Below, one piece after another: positions 8,550 to 15,693 of a stretch of 21,468 nt of DNA. How positions within the stretch are numbered: the stretch's first letter is position 1; every line of letters begins with the position of its first letter. The notes below the pieces were generated by a model that worked only from the letters and a program-made list of their open reading frames with translations, searched no databases and was not told where the DNA came from. This DNA comes from Burkholderiaceae bacterium (GTDB lineage Bacteria; Pseudomonadota; Gammaproteobacteria; Burkholderiales; Burkholderiaceae_E): the NCBI GenBank assembly GCA_019428955.1, contig JAHYJF010000026.1:1-21468 (forward strand). Reading direction: 5' to 3'. The position numbers were made by a program, and so were the translations under genes.

Positions 8550-9113
8550 TTAAGCTAACGGCCAGAGTAACGCTGCCCCGGTACCAATGGCGATAGCGAG
8601 CGCATAGGGCATGCGGGCGGCCGTGGTTTCCAATGGTTCCAGCTTCCCGCCCTGGCCGGTTGATACCCGCACAGCCAGGCTGGTCAGCATCAGGCGAAGG
8701 TTGCTGATAGTTTGTGCGGCGACTCCGCGCCCCAGCATGAACAGCAACGCCAGGATGCCGCCCGCGGCCATGGTGTAAAGAGTTGCGGTTATGATGGCGG
8801 GGAAGCCGATGAAAGCCCCCACCATCGCCATCAGCTTGACATCGCCGGCGCCCATGGCGCGAAAGAGGTAAAGCGGCAGCAACATGCCGAACCCGGCGGC
8901 GAGGCCGGCGAGTGGGGACCACCAGGCGGGGCCGGAGAGAACAACGTGACCGTTCGCGAGCCAGCCCCAAGTTGTCCCCAGGGCGATTGTGATGCCAAGG
9001 AACAGCAGTCGGTTCGGAATGCGGTGTGCGCGCGAGTCCGTTCCGACTGCTATCGCCATCAATAACGAAAGCGTGACGACTTGGACTAAGTATGCGTTCG
9101 AGAAAGCGACCAT
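8550..9113 (-). CDS. tadV: TadV/CpaA, prepilin peptidase
   Basis: Inner-membrane aspartyl protease (A24 family) that cleaves the leader from Flp, and from TadE. The two catalytic aspartates lie in VGTDSRAHRIPN and in the family motif GAGDVK. Several membrane helices cover nearly all of the sequence. From the ATG at 9113 the protein has 187 residues, close to other TadV/CpaA proteins. The frame also stays open up to an ATG at 9185 that overlaps the pilin stop. Its extra 24 residues are polar and Arg-rich and are encoded by a strong hairpin, so I prefer 9113, though its ribosome site is weak. The stop is followed 16 bases later by the AAA+ ATPase gene. Confidence 0.92.
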   Translation of the reverse strand: MVAFSNAYLVQVVTLSLLMAIAVGTDSRAHRIPNRLLFLGITIALGTTWGWLANGHVVLSGPAWWSPLAGLAAGFGMLLPLYLFRAMGAGDVKLMAMVGAFIGFPAIITATLYTMAAGGILALLFMLGRGVAAQTISNLRLMLTSLAVRVSTGQGGKLEPLETTAARMPYALAIAIGTGAALLWPLA

Positions 9114-9141
9114 TGAATAGGTGCCAAGACCTCGTTTTCTT

Positions 9142-9169
9142 AGCCCCCAGACCGGTAGGTCCGGGGGCT
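9142..9169 (-). terminator. Strong hairpin between the flp pilin and tadV
   Basis: Two 12-base arms (9142-9153 and 9158-9169) around a 4-base loop form AGCCCCCGGACC / GGTCTGGGGGCT on the minus strand, with one imperfect pair. It starts 13 bases after the pilin stop. No U-run follows (the next bases are AAGAAAACG), so it is not a standard Rho-independent terminator. It more likely acts as a partial terminator or an mRNA-stabilising 3' end that keeps pilin mRNA more abundant than the downstream assembly genes. The hairpin is seen directly; the role is inferred. Confidence 0.7.
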
Positions 9170-9181
9170 CGCTCGTCATCA

Positions 9182-9367
9182 TCAACGGGTAGTGGCGGCG
9201 CCTAACTCGTCACTAATTGCATTGAAGACGGCGATCAACTTGTCCCCGACAAGACTAACCGCAGCGATGATGACAACTGCGATGAGAGCGGCGATCAAGC
9301 CATATTCAATAGCGGTTACACCTTCTTCATCGCGGATGAACTTCTGAATGAATTGTGCAACTTTCAT
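9182..9367 (-). CDS. flp: Flp type IVc pilin (second copy, probable major pilin)
   Basis: Flp-family prepilin of 61 residues. The 16-residue leader ends in RDEEG and cleavage is expected in G|VTAIEYG, with Glu at +5 and the adjacent Tyr that define Flp pilins. The mature pilin is 45 residues: a hydrophobic helix GLIAALIAVVIIAAVSLVG and a short polar tail with a single Phe. It has the strongest ribosome site in this region (AAGGAG, about 6 bases before ATG), and the hairpin after its stop fits a highly expressed gene. It is preceded by a related pilin gene. I take it as the main structural subunit. Confidence 0.95.
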   Translation of the reverse strand: MKVAQFIQKFIRDEEGVTAIEYGLIAALIAVVIIAAVSLVGDKLIAVFNAISDELGAATTR

Positions 9368-9506
9368 GGTCTACTCCTTGAGGTTGAAAAATCAATCGGC
9401 GCGTCCTGCGCCTCCGTAACGATCCGCTTGGGTTGGATCAATACCCTGCTGGCCTGTTACTGAGACGCCGGCCGGCTACGCGCGTCATTCAATTGAGATT
9501 GGCCCC

Positions 9507-9701
9507 CTAAAGGACGGAGCCGATGGCTCCGATCACGGCTTCAGTCCAGCGCGTGTAAACGTCACCCAATGAAGTTCCCGTTGCGCTGACCGCACCAATG
9601 ATCGCCACTGCGATCAACGCAGCCAACAGCCCATACTCTATCGCCGTAACGCCCGCCTCATCGCGAACTAGTTCACGCACTCGTGAAAGCCAGGTTCTCA
9701 T
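9507..9701 (-). CDS. flp: Flp-like type IVc pilin (first copy)
   Basis: A 64-residue Flp-family prepilin with a 17-residue leader ending RDEAG and the cleavage site G|VTAIEYG. The helix GLLAALIAVAIIGAVSATG is close to that of the downstream copy, but the tail differs and carries Trp and Tyr (DVYTRWTEAVIGAIGSVL). The ribosome site (CAAGG right before ATG) is weak and tightly spaced, which suggests lower expression. It is most likely a duplicate that became a minor pilin or an alternative subunit. It lies 94 bases after the receiver gene and 139 bases before the second pilin. Confidence 0.9.
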   Translation of the reverse strand: MRTWLSRVRELVRDEAGVTAIEYGLLAALIAVAIIGAVSATGTSLGDVYTRWTEAVIGAIGSVL

Positions 9702-9795
9702 GCCTTGAAAGCTACGCAGATCACCTCACCGCCGCATCCGCGAGTCCTACTGCCAGCAACAGGGAAGGTGTTACCTCTGGAGTGGGAGGTTTGTC

Positions 9796-10212
9796 CTAAT
9801 GCTTTTGGGTGGTGGCGAGCTGGACGATCGCTGCCAGCAGCTCGCTGGCAGGTTGCTGCTTTTCGACGAAGGCTGCCGCTCCCCGGCTCTTAGCCAATCG
9901 CCGAGTAGCGGCATCGCCGTGGCTGGTCAGGACCAGGACTAGCGCAGCCTGGCCAAACTGTCCGATGAGTGCCAGTCCGTCCTCGCCGTGGAGGTCGGCG
10001 TCGAGGATCACAAGCTCTGGCTTGAGTCTTTTCGCGATGGCCCGTGCCTCGGTGCCAGAAGCAGCGGTGCAGATTTCACGCAACGTAAGTGGCGCACAGC
10101 TAATCAGTTGTGCGACGCCATCGCGTACCGCCGGCTGGTCATCGACGACAAGCACGCCTATTAGGGTTTCGCCAGGAATGAGCGCAGTGTGCGCTGAGGG
10201 CTTGGTCGACAT
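9796..10212 (-). CDS. Receiver-only response regulator at the head of the Tad operon
   Basis: A 138-residue protein made of one CheY-like receiver domain with no output domain. The acidic pair is VVDDQ (Asp24, Asp25), the predicted phosphorylation site is Asp71 in LVILDADLHGEDG, Thr96 lies in VLTSHG and Lys118 in AFVEKQ, so the phosphorylation chemistry looks intact. About 18 residues precede the domain. The partner kinase could be the NarX-like kinase at 13904-15598, but the receiver resembles that pair's regulator only moderately. It probably acts through protein contact, for example with a Tad component or another regulator. It reads towards the pilin genes, with 94 bases between and no terminator seen. 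Confidence 0.88.
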   Translation of the reverse strand: MSTKPSAHTALIPGETLIGVLVVDDQPAVRDGVAQLISCAPLTLREICTAASGTEARAIAKRLKPELVILDADLHGEDGLALIGQFGQAALVLVLTSHGDAATRRLAKSRGAAAFVEKQQPASELLAAIVQLATTQKH

Positions 10213-10215
10213 GGA

Positions 10216-10259
10216 CCCATGCTAATCACGCAGCACTGATATCGCATGGGAGATATCGC
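10216..10259. repeat. Short inverted and direct repeats upstream of the receiver gene
   Basis: CCCATGC (10216-10222) is an exact inverted match of GCATGGG (10244-10250), 21 bases apart. The 8-mer GATATCGC occurs twice, at 10238-10245 and 10252-10259, 14 bases apart. The group begins 4 bases upstream of the receiver gene start. It could be a regulator binding site for the divergent region or an mRNA hairpin next to the start codon. The repeats are short and may be chance. Confidence 0.4.
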
Positions 10260-10324
10260 GCTAAACCGTGGGAAGTTTCTCCTGCTGTCCTACTTACGCC
10301 GAGCCGATCAATCGTTTCACTCCC

Positions 10325-10352
10325 TTGACGCGAAAATCTGCCCGAGTAAGAT
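10325..10352 (+). promoter_or_regulatory. Possible sigma-70 promoter for tadE-tadG
   Basis: TTGACG (5 of 6 bases of the -35 consensus) and TAAGAT (4 of 6 of the -10) are separated by 16 bases. This would start a transcript near 10359 with a leader of about 100 bases before tadE. No better pair was seen in 10213-10462. Confidence 0.45.
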
Positions 10353-10462
10353 GGGATCGGGTCTACGGCCAACTTGGAAGGATGTCCCATTCGATGCTAC
10401 GCGGGCGTTGCACAAGTTTCCTTCGAATGCCGAGTAGCGATACACAGTCCCAAGGAAAGATA

Positions 10463-10906
10463 ATGTTGGACCATCGAATGCGTTTTCTTGGCCACCAAAT
10501 CAAACAGGCTGGCATTGCGGCCGTCGAATTTGCGCTTGTCCTGCCGCTACTACTTCTAATCCTGTTTGGAATTGTTGAATTCGGCGTCGCTTTTTACGAC
10601 CAAGCGGTGATCACGAACGCGAGCAGGGAGGGCGCGCGGGCCGGCGTCGTCCTGCGGAGTCCGCCAGTTCCAGATACCGCGATCGAGGACAAAGTCACCA
10701 CTTACACTGCGGGGCTGATCACATTTTCCGGCGCGCCGACTGTAGTTACGACCGTAACCCGTGGGCTTGACGCGGATAACGGCAACGTGCCGATGTTGAC
10801 CGTAAGAGTAGATTACAACTATGGGGGACTGTTGCTTGGTCCGATGTTATCCGTTCTCACGGGGCCGATATTGCTTTCGGCGACAACGAGAATGGATTTC
10901 GAATAG
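10463..10906 (+). CDS. tadE: TadE, pseudopilin-like Tad protein
   Basis: TadE-type minor pseudopilin needed for Flp pilus formation. The start at 10463 has AAGGAAAG just upstream and gives 147 residues. The frame is open further 5', but that part has no ribosome site and no family likeness. A 17-residue leader ends at G|IAAVEFALV, with Glu at +5 as in Flp, so TadV should process it. Next come a hydrophobic helix (LVLPLLLLILFGIVEFGVAF) and the typical TadE stretch YDQAVITNASREGARAG. The gene is transcribed away from the main operon and is followed 36 bases later by tadG. Its GC content is lower than in the main operon. Confidence 0.93.
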   Translation: MLDHRMRFLGHQIKQAGIAAVEFALVLPLLLLILFGIVEFGVAFYDQAVITNASREGARAGVVLRSPPVPDTAIEDKVTTYTAGLITFSGAPTVVTTVTRGLDADNGNVPMLTVRVDYNYGGLLLGPMLSVLTGPILLSATTRMDFE

Positions 10907-10942
10907 TCGAAGGCGCGACTGGCCCTAGTGTAGGAGAAAGAC

Positions 10943-12052
10943 ATGGGCGACACCGATAACATGGAAGACTGGCGCAGACGGCGGAATCGCGATCGTTTCT
11001 CGATTCGAAGCAGGGCGCACGGAAGCGTCGTGGTAATGACCGCGGTGCTATTGGTGGTATTGATCGGTTTTACCGCTCTGGCGGTAGATATCGGTCGCCT
11101 AATGGTCGTTCGCAATGAGTTGCAGAATGCTGCTGATGCGGCTGCCCTTGTCGGAGCCTCGAAGCTAAGTACGGCGCCGCTGAGCATAACCGATGCGATC
11201 TGGTCTGATGCCGAGACAGCCGGGAAGACGGCGATTAAGCTCAACAAGTCCGATCGCAAGACTCTTGTTAATGCTTCAGCCGTCGGGGGCTACTGGGACA
11301 TAACGCAGGGTACTCCTGGTCTTCAATCGAAGACGGTTGCTGTTGGACCTAACGACAAGCCCGGAATTCAGGTGACTGTATCCCGCAAGGGCGTCGACAA
11401 TGACGGTCCGGTCACTCTATTTTTGGCACCGATCCTGGGGGTCAATACTTCGGATGTGTCAGCAGTGGCGACCGCAATTCTTGCGCCGATTGGAGGCGCC
11501 TATCCTGGACAGCTGTTCCCAGTGGCAATCAGTAAGTGTCTGTTTGACAATTTTTGGGACTCGTCGACAAATACACCAAAGACAGCCACTACGACGGACC
11601 CGCTTCCCGGCGACGATCTTCCGCAAGTAGTTGGGCGGCCCTACGAGTTTCGTATCGGTTCCACCTATCACTACGACCCTTGCAAATCGGGACAGTGGAC
11701 TTCATTTCAGACCGACAATAACGACGTGCCCACGATCCGCGATCTGATCGACAACGGTAACCCGACACCGCTCGCTATGGGTGACGAGATATGGATTCAA
11801 CCGGGCACCAGGGCCGCCTTGTACTCTGCTGTCCCAGTACCCTCCGAGTGGTGCGTACCTGTTGTCGTTGATGTTGATACGACGACACATACGCGTACGC
11901 CTATCCTCGCGTTTGCGACTTTCCACATTGATGAATCGGTTGGCGGCAGTGACAAGTACATCAAAGGTCACTTCGTGCCCAACGTAACGTGTGGCGGCTT
12001 CAGCGTAGGCCCCTCCTATGGTACCTACGCGCTGCCCAGGCTTGCTCAGTAA
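10943..12052 (+). CDS. tadG: TadG-like Tad pilus protein
   Basis: Membrane-anchored protein of the TadE/TadG group, 369 residues, with GGAG 6 bases before the ATG. A basic N-terminus (RRRRNRDR) precedes one helix (28-50) and the hallmark stretch VDIGRLMVVRNELQNAADAAALVGA (the segment at 48-72). The periplasmic remainder is about 300 residues, Asp/Thr-rich, with four cysteines (199, 247, 304, 350) that could form two disulfides. No von Willebrand A MIDAS motif (DxSxS) is visible, unlike classical longer TadG. The site after Gly27 reads SVVVM, without Glu at +5, so TadV cleavage is unlikely. It ends the tadE-tadG unit, and no terminator is seen after it. Confidence 0.87.
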   Translation: MGDTDNMEDWRRRRNRDRFSIRSRAHGSVVVMTAVLLVVLIGFTALAVDIGRLMVVRNELQNAADAAALVGASKLSTAPLSITDAIWSDAETAGKTAIKLNKSDRKTLVNASAVGGYWDITQGTPGLQSKTVAVGPNDKPGIQVTVSRKGVDNDGPVTLFLAPILGVNTSDVSAVATAILAPIGGAYPGQLFPVAISKCLFDNFWDSSTNTPKTATTTDPLPGDDLPQVVGRPYEFRIGSTYHYDPCKSGQWTSFQTDNNDVPTIRDLIDNGNPTPLAMGDEIWIQPGTRAALYSAVPVPSEWCVPVVVDVDTTTHTRTPILAFATFHIDESVGGSDKYIKGHFVPNVTCGGFSVGPSYGTYALPRLAQ

Positions 12053-12212
12053 GGTGGGGTTGAAGCGCACATAGTCTATAGGCGCCTCCGCACGTAAGAG
12101 GGGCCAGTTCCGGTCTCGCAGGACCATTCGTCAGTACTGGTAGGACATCACTGTCCGGCTGTGAGATGGCGCGCGCACGGCGGAAAAAGTTACCAACGTC
12201 GTGATCGAAATC
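12053..12212. other. Intergenic stretch between tadG and the IS remnant
   Basis: These 160 bases hold no convincing gene, terminator or repeat. GC and composition resemble tadG. The original tadG 3' region probably continued past the IS insertion point. Confidence 0.5.
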
Positions 12213-12238
12213 GGCCCCCCGAGTTCGACAGTTAATCG
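12213..12238 (+). repeat. Left terminal inverted repeat of the IS remnant
   Basis: The inner 19 bases, cgagttcgacagttaatcg (12220-12238), match the right end exactly in reverse complement. Seven further outer bases match at five positions. Confidence 0.85.
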
Positions 12239-12376
12239 GTAAAAGCGGCCATTTTGGCAGGGTGCCGCTAGCATCCATGCGGGATCCCGGGGTGTTTTCC
12301 TAAAAACGCTTGTGGTGGCACGTGTGCATAAAGCATGCCAGTTGTGGGCGTGCGTGAAGACTCATACAGTGGCGGC

Positions 12377-13037
12377 ATGTTCGTCAAGATCACCACCTCC
12401 GGCGGTCGCCGCTACGTCCAACTCGTCGAGTCCTACCGGGCCGAGGCCGGCGCGATCGATGATGCGGCCCTGGCGCGGTCGCAAGCTCTCCGACAGCGGC
12501 GCCAAGGCACGCTTCTACCACGCGGTGTGCGAGGCGCACCTGTCGCGCATCATCAAGGTCGATCTGCGTGCCGAGCTCTTTAGCTACGAAATCGACGACG
12601 CCGCCCGCAAGCTGGCCGAGACCATCGACGGCAAGTTGCTGCTCGTGACCAACACTGCCGACCTGACCCCCGAGCGCGTCGTGGCGCGTTACAAGTCGCT
12701 CGCCGACATCGAGCGCGGCTTCAAGGTGCTCAAGAGCGAGATCGAGATCGGCCCCGTCTATCACCGCCTGCCCGGGCGCATCCGCGCTCACGCCTCGATC
12801 TGATTCATCGCGCTGATCCTGTATCGGATCATGCGCATGCGCCTCAGCGCCACCGCAACCGGGCTCTCGCCCGAACGGGCGCTGGAGCAGTTGCGCCGCA
12901 TCCAGCACCACCGCGTCCGCCTCGATGGCGCGCAACCGCTCACCGGCGTCTCTTCGATCAACCAGCATCAAACCGACGTACTCCATGCCCTCGGAATCAA
13001 GAAACCGACCGCCTCATCACAATTGACCCTCTTGTAG
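12377..13037 (+). pseudogene. IS1634-like transposase, internally deleted and interrupted
   Basis: The original start survives at 12377, with the family N-terminus MFVKITTSGGRRYVQLVESY. After about 25 residues the match ends, and the frame shifts by a large internal deletion near 12440-12480. It resumes in another frame at RKLSDSGAKARFYHAV and continues through SLADIERGFKVLKSEIEIGP, the Y-E-K region with the last catalytic Glu. A TGA at 12801 replaces what should be a Cys codon within RAHASI(C)FIALILYR. After it the same frame runs to the native end KKPTASSQLTLL and stop at 13035-13037. The first two acidic residues of the DDE triad lie in the deleted part, so it is not functional. Confidence 0.85.
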
Positions 13038-13080
13038 GGGCACGTTTGAAAGTCGTGTTCAACGAAATCAACTGGTTACG

Positions 13081-13106
13081 CGATTAACTGTCGAACTCGA
13101 GTGGCC
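13081..13106 (-). repeat. Right terminal inverted repeat of the IS remnant
   Basis: Reverse complement of the left end; cgattaactgtcgaactcg (13081-13099) is exact and the next seven bases match at five positions. It lies 43 bases after the transposase stop. Confidence 0.85.
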
Positions 13107-13154
13107 CAGACCGTTCTTCGCGGACCTGAATCAATCAATGTCGCTGCGCCGCAG

Positions 13155-13907
13155 CTACCGCGCCCCATCCCCGACCCACCCCTCAGCCCCCAACCCATGG
13201 GCCGTTGCATAAACGTGCAGCTCCAGCCGTCCGCGCACGTCGAGCTTGCTGTAGATGGTGGTCAGGTGGTTGCGCAGGGTGTGTTCGCTCATGCCGAGCT
13301 GATCGGCGACCGCGAACTGCTTGTCGCCGGGGCTGTTGACCATGGCGCGCACGATCTGGCGCTCGCGCGGCGTCAGGCTGGCGATGCGCTCGGCATCGGG
13401 GTCGCTGCCGTTGACCTGCTCGTTGGCGCCGTTGCCACCGGCCCTGGTCTGCAGCTGATCGAGCACCGCGCCGAGGATCTGGTGGCCCAGCCAGATCTCG
13501 CCCTGGTGGACTTTCCGGATGGCGAGCAGCACGGTCTGCGCCGATTCCGACTTGTGGAGCACGCCGCGCGCGCCCTTGAGTACGGCCGCGCGGTGCGCGT
13601 CGACATCATCCGAGCCGGTCAGCACCAGTACCTGCCCGGAACAGCGCTGACGCAGGACGGGGAGCGCTGCGGTGGCATCCTCGCCCCCGAGATCGAGGTC
13701 GAGCACGATCACGTCGGCCAGCGCGGCGCCGTCGTGATTCATCAGTTCGCTGCAGGTGCGCGCGGTTCCCACCACCGTCATCTCCTGCCCCAAAGCCTCG
13801 ATCAGCTGCTGCAGGCCCCAGAGCGTGACGTGGTGATCCTCGGCGAGGAAGACCTTGATGGTGTTGTCCGTTGTGCCGCCCTCGGCTGTGGCGCCAGGTT
13901 CAGTCAT
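13155..13907 (-). CDS. NarL/FixJ-type response regulator
   Basis: DNA-binding response regulator of 250 residues, partner of the kinase whose stop overlaps its start by ATGA. The receiver (about 17-130) has Asp24 in LAEDHH, phospho-Asp70 in VIVLDLDLGGED, Thr97 and Lys119. A linker of about 40 residues is rich in Gly, Asn and Gln. The LuxR-type helix-turn-helix (about 175-235) begins SLTPRERQIVRAMV and contains QLGMSEHTLRNHLTTIYSKL; Asn213 stands where Val or Lys is common in the family. Targets are unknown. A 7-2-7 palindrome upstream of the kinase gene is a natural candidate for autoregulation. The Tad locus and the lipid transporter are its neighbours. Confidence 0.93.
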   Translation of the reverse strand: MTEPGATAEGGTTDNTIKVFLAEDHHVTLWGLQQLIEALGQEMTVVGTARTCSELMNHDGAALADVIVLDLDLGGEDATAALPVLRQRCSGQVLVLTGSDDVDAHRAAVLKGARGVLHKSESAQTVLLAIRKVHQGEIWLGHQILGAVLDQLQTRAGGNGANEQVNGSDPDAERIASLTPRERQIVRAMVNSPGDKQFAVADQLGMSEHTLRNHLTTIYSKLDVRGRLELHVYATAHGLGAEGWVGDGAR

Positions 13908-15598
13908 AGTCCAACTCTACCCTGTTGCAGCGGGATGCGGATGAGCAATTCGGTATTCAGTCCATCGGGGCTCATGATTTCCAGGCTGCCGCCCAGTTCG
14001 GTGGCGCGTTCGCCGATGCTCTTCGGGTCGAAATTCGCTTCGGCCCGGCCGTTGATGGAGCCCGAATCGTCGCGGAAAATGAGTTCGAGGATGCCGGAAT
14101 CGACCGCCAGCTTGATCCAGACGTGCCGGGCGACGGTGTGTTTGCGGATGTTGTTGAGCACCTCGTTGACCATGTGGAACACCGAACTGGCCAATGCCCG
14201 CGTGGTTGGCACCCGCGACGGGGTCTCGATCGTGACGTCGATGCCAAAGAGCTGGGAAAAGTGCCGGCACTGGCGGCGCACCGCCGGTACCAGCGCGTCG
14301 TCGCCCACGCCTTCGCCGCTGCGCAGCCCCGAGATCAGTTCGCGCAACGATGACACTTCATTGTTGACCAGCGCGGCCAGGGCCTCGAGTTCGCCGCGGG
14401 CGGGATTGTCGGCGGGAATCCGCAGCGCCGCCGACTCGACGGCGAATTTCAGGCCCAGGTAGGGCTGGATCGCGCTGTCGTGCAGGTCGCGGCCGATCCG
14501 CGCCCGTTCTTCGCTCGCGCTCGACTCCTGCAACTTGTCCACCACCGACGCCGACTCGATGACCCGCAGCAGTTCCGGGGCCGCGTTGAGCAGGGCCGAA
14601 GCGTCGGCAGGCATGTCGCGGGTCTTGGCATAGCCGAGCAGGCAATGGCCGTGTTGCCGTCGGTAGCGCGTCAGGGGGACGATGTGCAAGCCGCGCACTT
14701 CGAGCAGGTTGGCGAGCTCGCACACCGCCCTCTCCAGGCCTTCGGGCTCGGGTCGGTCGTCATTGAGCCAGACCGCCGGGCGCCCAGCCCACCAGCGGCG
14801 GGTCACCCGGCTTACGGCGCAATCGGGCAGCGCGGCGAGCTTGCTCTCGAGCAGGGTGTGGACCTCGGGCTTGGCGCGGAATGCACCATCCGCGACGCTG
14901 GCGATCGTGGCCGGAGCGCCATCGTGGCTCGGCAGCACCAGCGCGGCAACGCTGGCGCCGGAGTCCTCGCGCAACCTTTCGACCAGTGCGGCAGAGATCG
15001 CCTCCACGCCGCGGCGGGGATCGAGTTGGGTTTCGTAGTCGCCCGCGAGCGCGAGCCGCTGGCGCAGTTGATTGAGCGGACGCGCGATCAGTGCCACGGC
15101 GGCCAGCAGCCCGACCATCAGCACCAGCAGGCCGGAGCGCAAGCTGTCATCCAGCGCCGTCGCTTTCAGGACCCCGCCGGCAAGGACGGTCCCTGCCGCC
15201 GCGGCGATCGCCAGCGCCAGCCCGTGCCTGGCGCCGATCCCGATGCTCGCCAGGACGATCGGCATCACGAGCGTCATCACCAGCAGGTCGGTGCCGCCCT
15301 GGACCAGCTGCATGCAGGCGCATGCCCAGGCCACATCGACCCAGTAGAGCCACACCCCCTTGGCCCGCGGCATCGCGTTGGCTTCGCCCCACAGCAGCCA
15401 GGCGGCCCATCCGCCATATGCCAGCAGCACAGCCGTAACCGTGGCACCGGGGGTATGGAGGTCGGTAATGATCAGTACTGAGACCAGCAGCGCCGTTATC
15501 AGGCGAATGCCGGCGGCGAAGCGGCGTACCTCGGCCGTCTGGCCGTTGGGACCGGTCCGGCGCGTTGCGCCGTCTTCGCGCGAAATTTCAGTGGCCAT
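13904..15598 (-). CDS. NarX/DesK-type membrane histidine kinase
   Basis: Sensor kinase of 564 residues from the ATG at 15598, chosen because GGGAA precedes it; the frame is open to 15703. It has about six hydrophobic helices between residues 31 and 172 with little periplasmic loop, so it may sense a signal in the membrane. A GAF-like segment (about 195-345) follows. The HisKA_3 dimerisation domain reads EERARIGRDLHDSAIQPYLG with His373. The ATPase domain has the N box MVNEVLNNIRKH (476-487) and the closing motif SIGERATELGGSLEI. The G1 box, normally DxGxG, reads DDSGSING and is degenerate, so ATP binding may be altered. It overlaps the response regulator gene. Confidence 0.92.
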   Translation of the reverse strand: MATEISREDGATRRTGPNGQTAEVRRFAAGIRLITALLVSVLIITDLHTPGATVTAVLLAYGGWAAWLLWGEANAMPRAKGVWLYWVDVAWACACMQLVQGGTDLLVMTLVMPIVLASIGIGARHGLALAIAAAAGTVLAGGVLKATALDDSLRSGLLVLMVGLLAAVALIARPLNQLRQRLALAGDYETQLDPRRGVEAISAALVERLREDSGASVAALVLPSHDGAPATIASVADGAFRAKPEVHTLLESKLAALPDCAVSRVTRRWWAGRPAVWLNDDRPEPEGLERAVCELANLLEVRGLHIVPLTRYRRQHGHCLLGYAKTRDMPADASALLNAAPELLRVIESASVVDKLQESSASEERARIGRDLHDSAIQPYLGLKFAVESAALRIPADNPARGELEALAALVNNEVSSLRELISGLRSGEGVGDDALVPAVRRQCRHFSQLFGIDVTIETPSRVPTTRALASSVFHMVNEVLNNIRKHTVARHVWIKLAVDSGILELIFRDDSGSINGRAEANFDPKSIGERATELGGSLEIMSPDGLNTELLIRIPLQQGRVGL

Positions 15599-15667
15599 GA
15601 AACAGATTCCCGTGAGAGAAACCATCCGGGGGCCGGATGCTGAATTGGGTTTATCGTATAACAGCTT

Positions 15668-15683
15668 CCTACCATCTGGTAGG
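15668..15683. promoter_or_regulatory. Perfect 7-2-7 palindrome, candidate operator
   Basis: CCTACCA-TC-TGGTAGG has 7-base arms that match exactly around 2 bases. It lies in the divergent region, 70 bases upstream of the kinase start, where the -10 of a promoter with TTGACA at 15698-15703 (minus strand) would fall. LuxR-type regulators commonly bind such dyads. It does not match the NarL spacing of TACC and GGTA. Confidence 0.55.
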
Positions 15684-15693
15684 CAACGAAAGA

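Larger units (their letters stand above)
12213..13106 (+). mobile_element. Decayed IS1634-like insertion sequence remnant
   Basis: An 894-bp element bounded by near-perfect 26-base inverted repeats (12213-12238 and 13081-13106, 24 of 26 matching, inner 19 exact). It contains the two ends of a DDE transposase related to the IS1634 group of the IS4 superfamily. Complete members are about 1.5-2 kb, so over half has been lost from the middle. No target-site duplication can be seen. With a broken transposase it cannot move itself but could be moved in trans by an intact relative. Confidence 0.85.

Noticed and set aside
9142..9169. Standard Rho-independent terminator
   Set aside because: No U-run follows on either strand; kept only as a hairpin.
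9398..9412. GGCGC/GCGCC hairpin between the two pilins as a terminator
   Set aside because: Only 5-bp arms, and the T-run begins several bases after the stem.
9730..9760. Sigma-54 promoter before the pilins (TGGCAG...GC on the minus strand)
   Set aside because: The GG to GC spacing is one base too long.
12205..13112. Target-site duplication flanking the IS remnant
   Set aside because: The bases outside both inverted repeats do not match.
15668..15683. NarL heptamer pair
   Set aside because: TACC and GGTA are 4 bases apart here, whereas the NarL 7-2-7 arrangement places them 8 apart.
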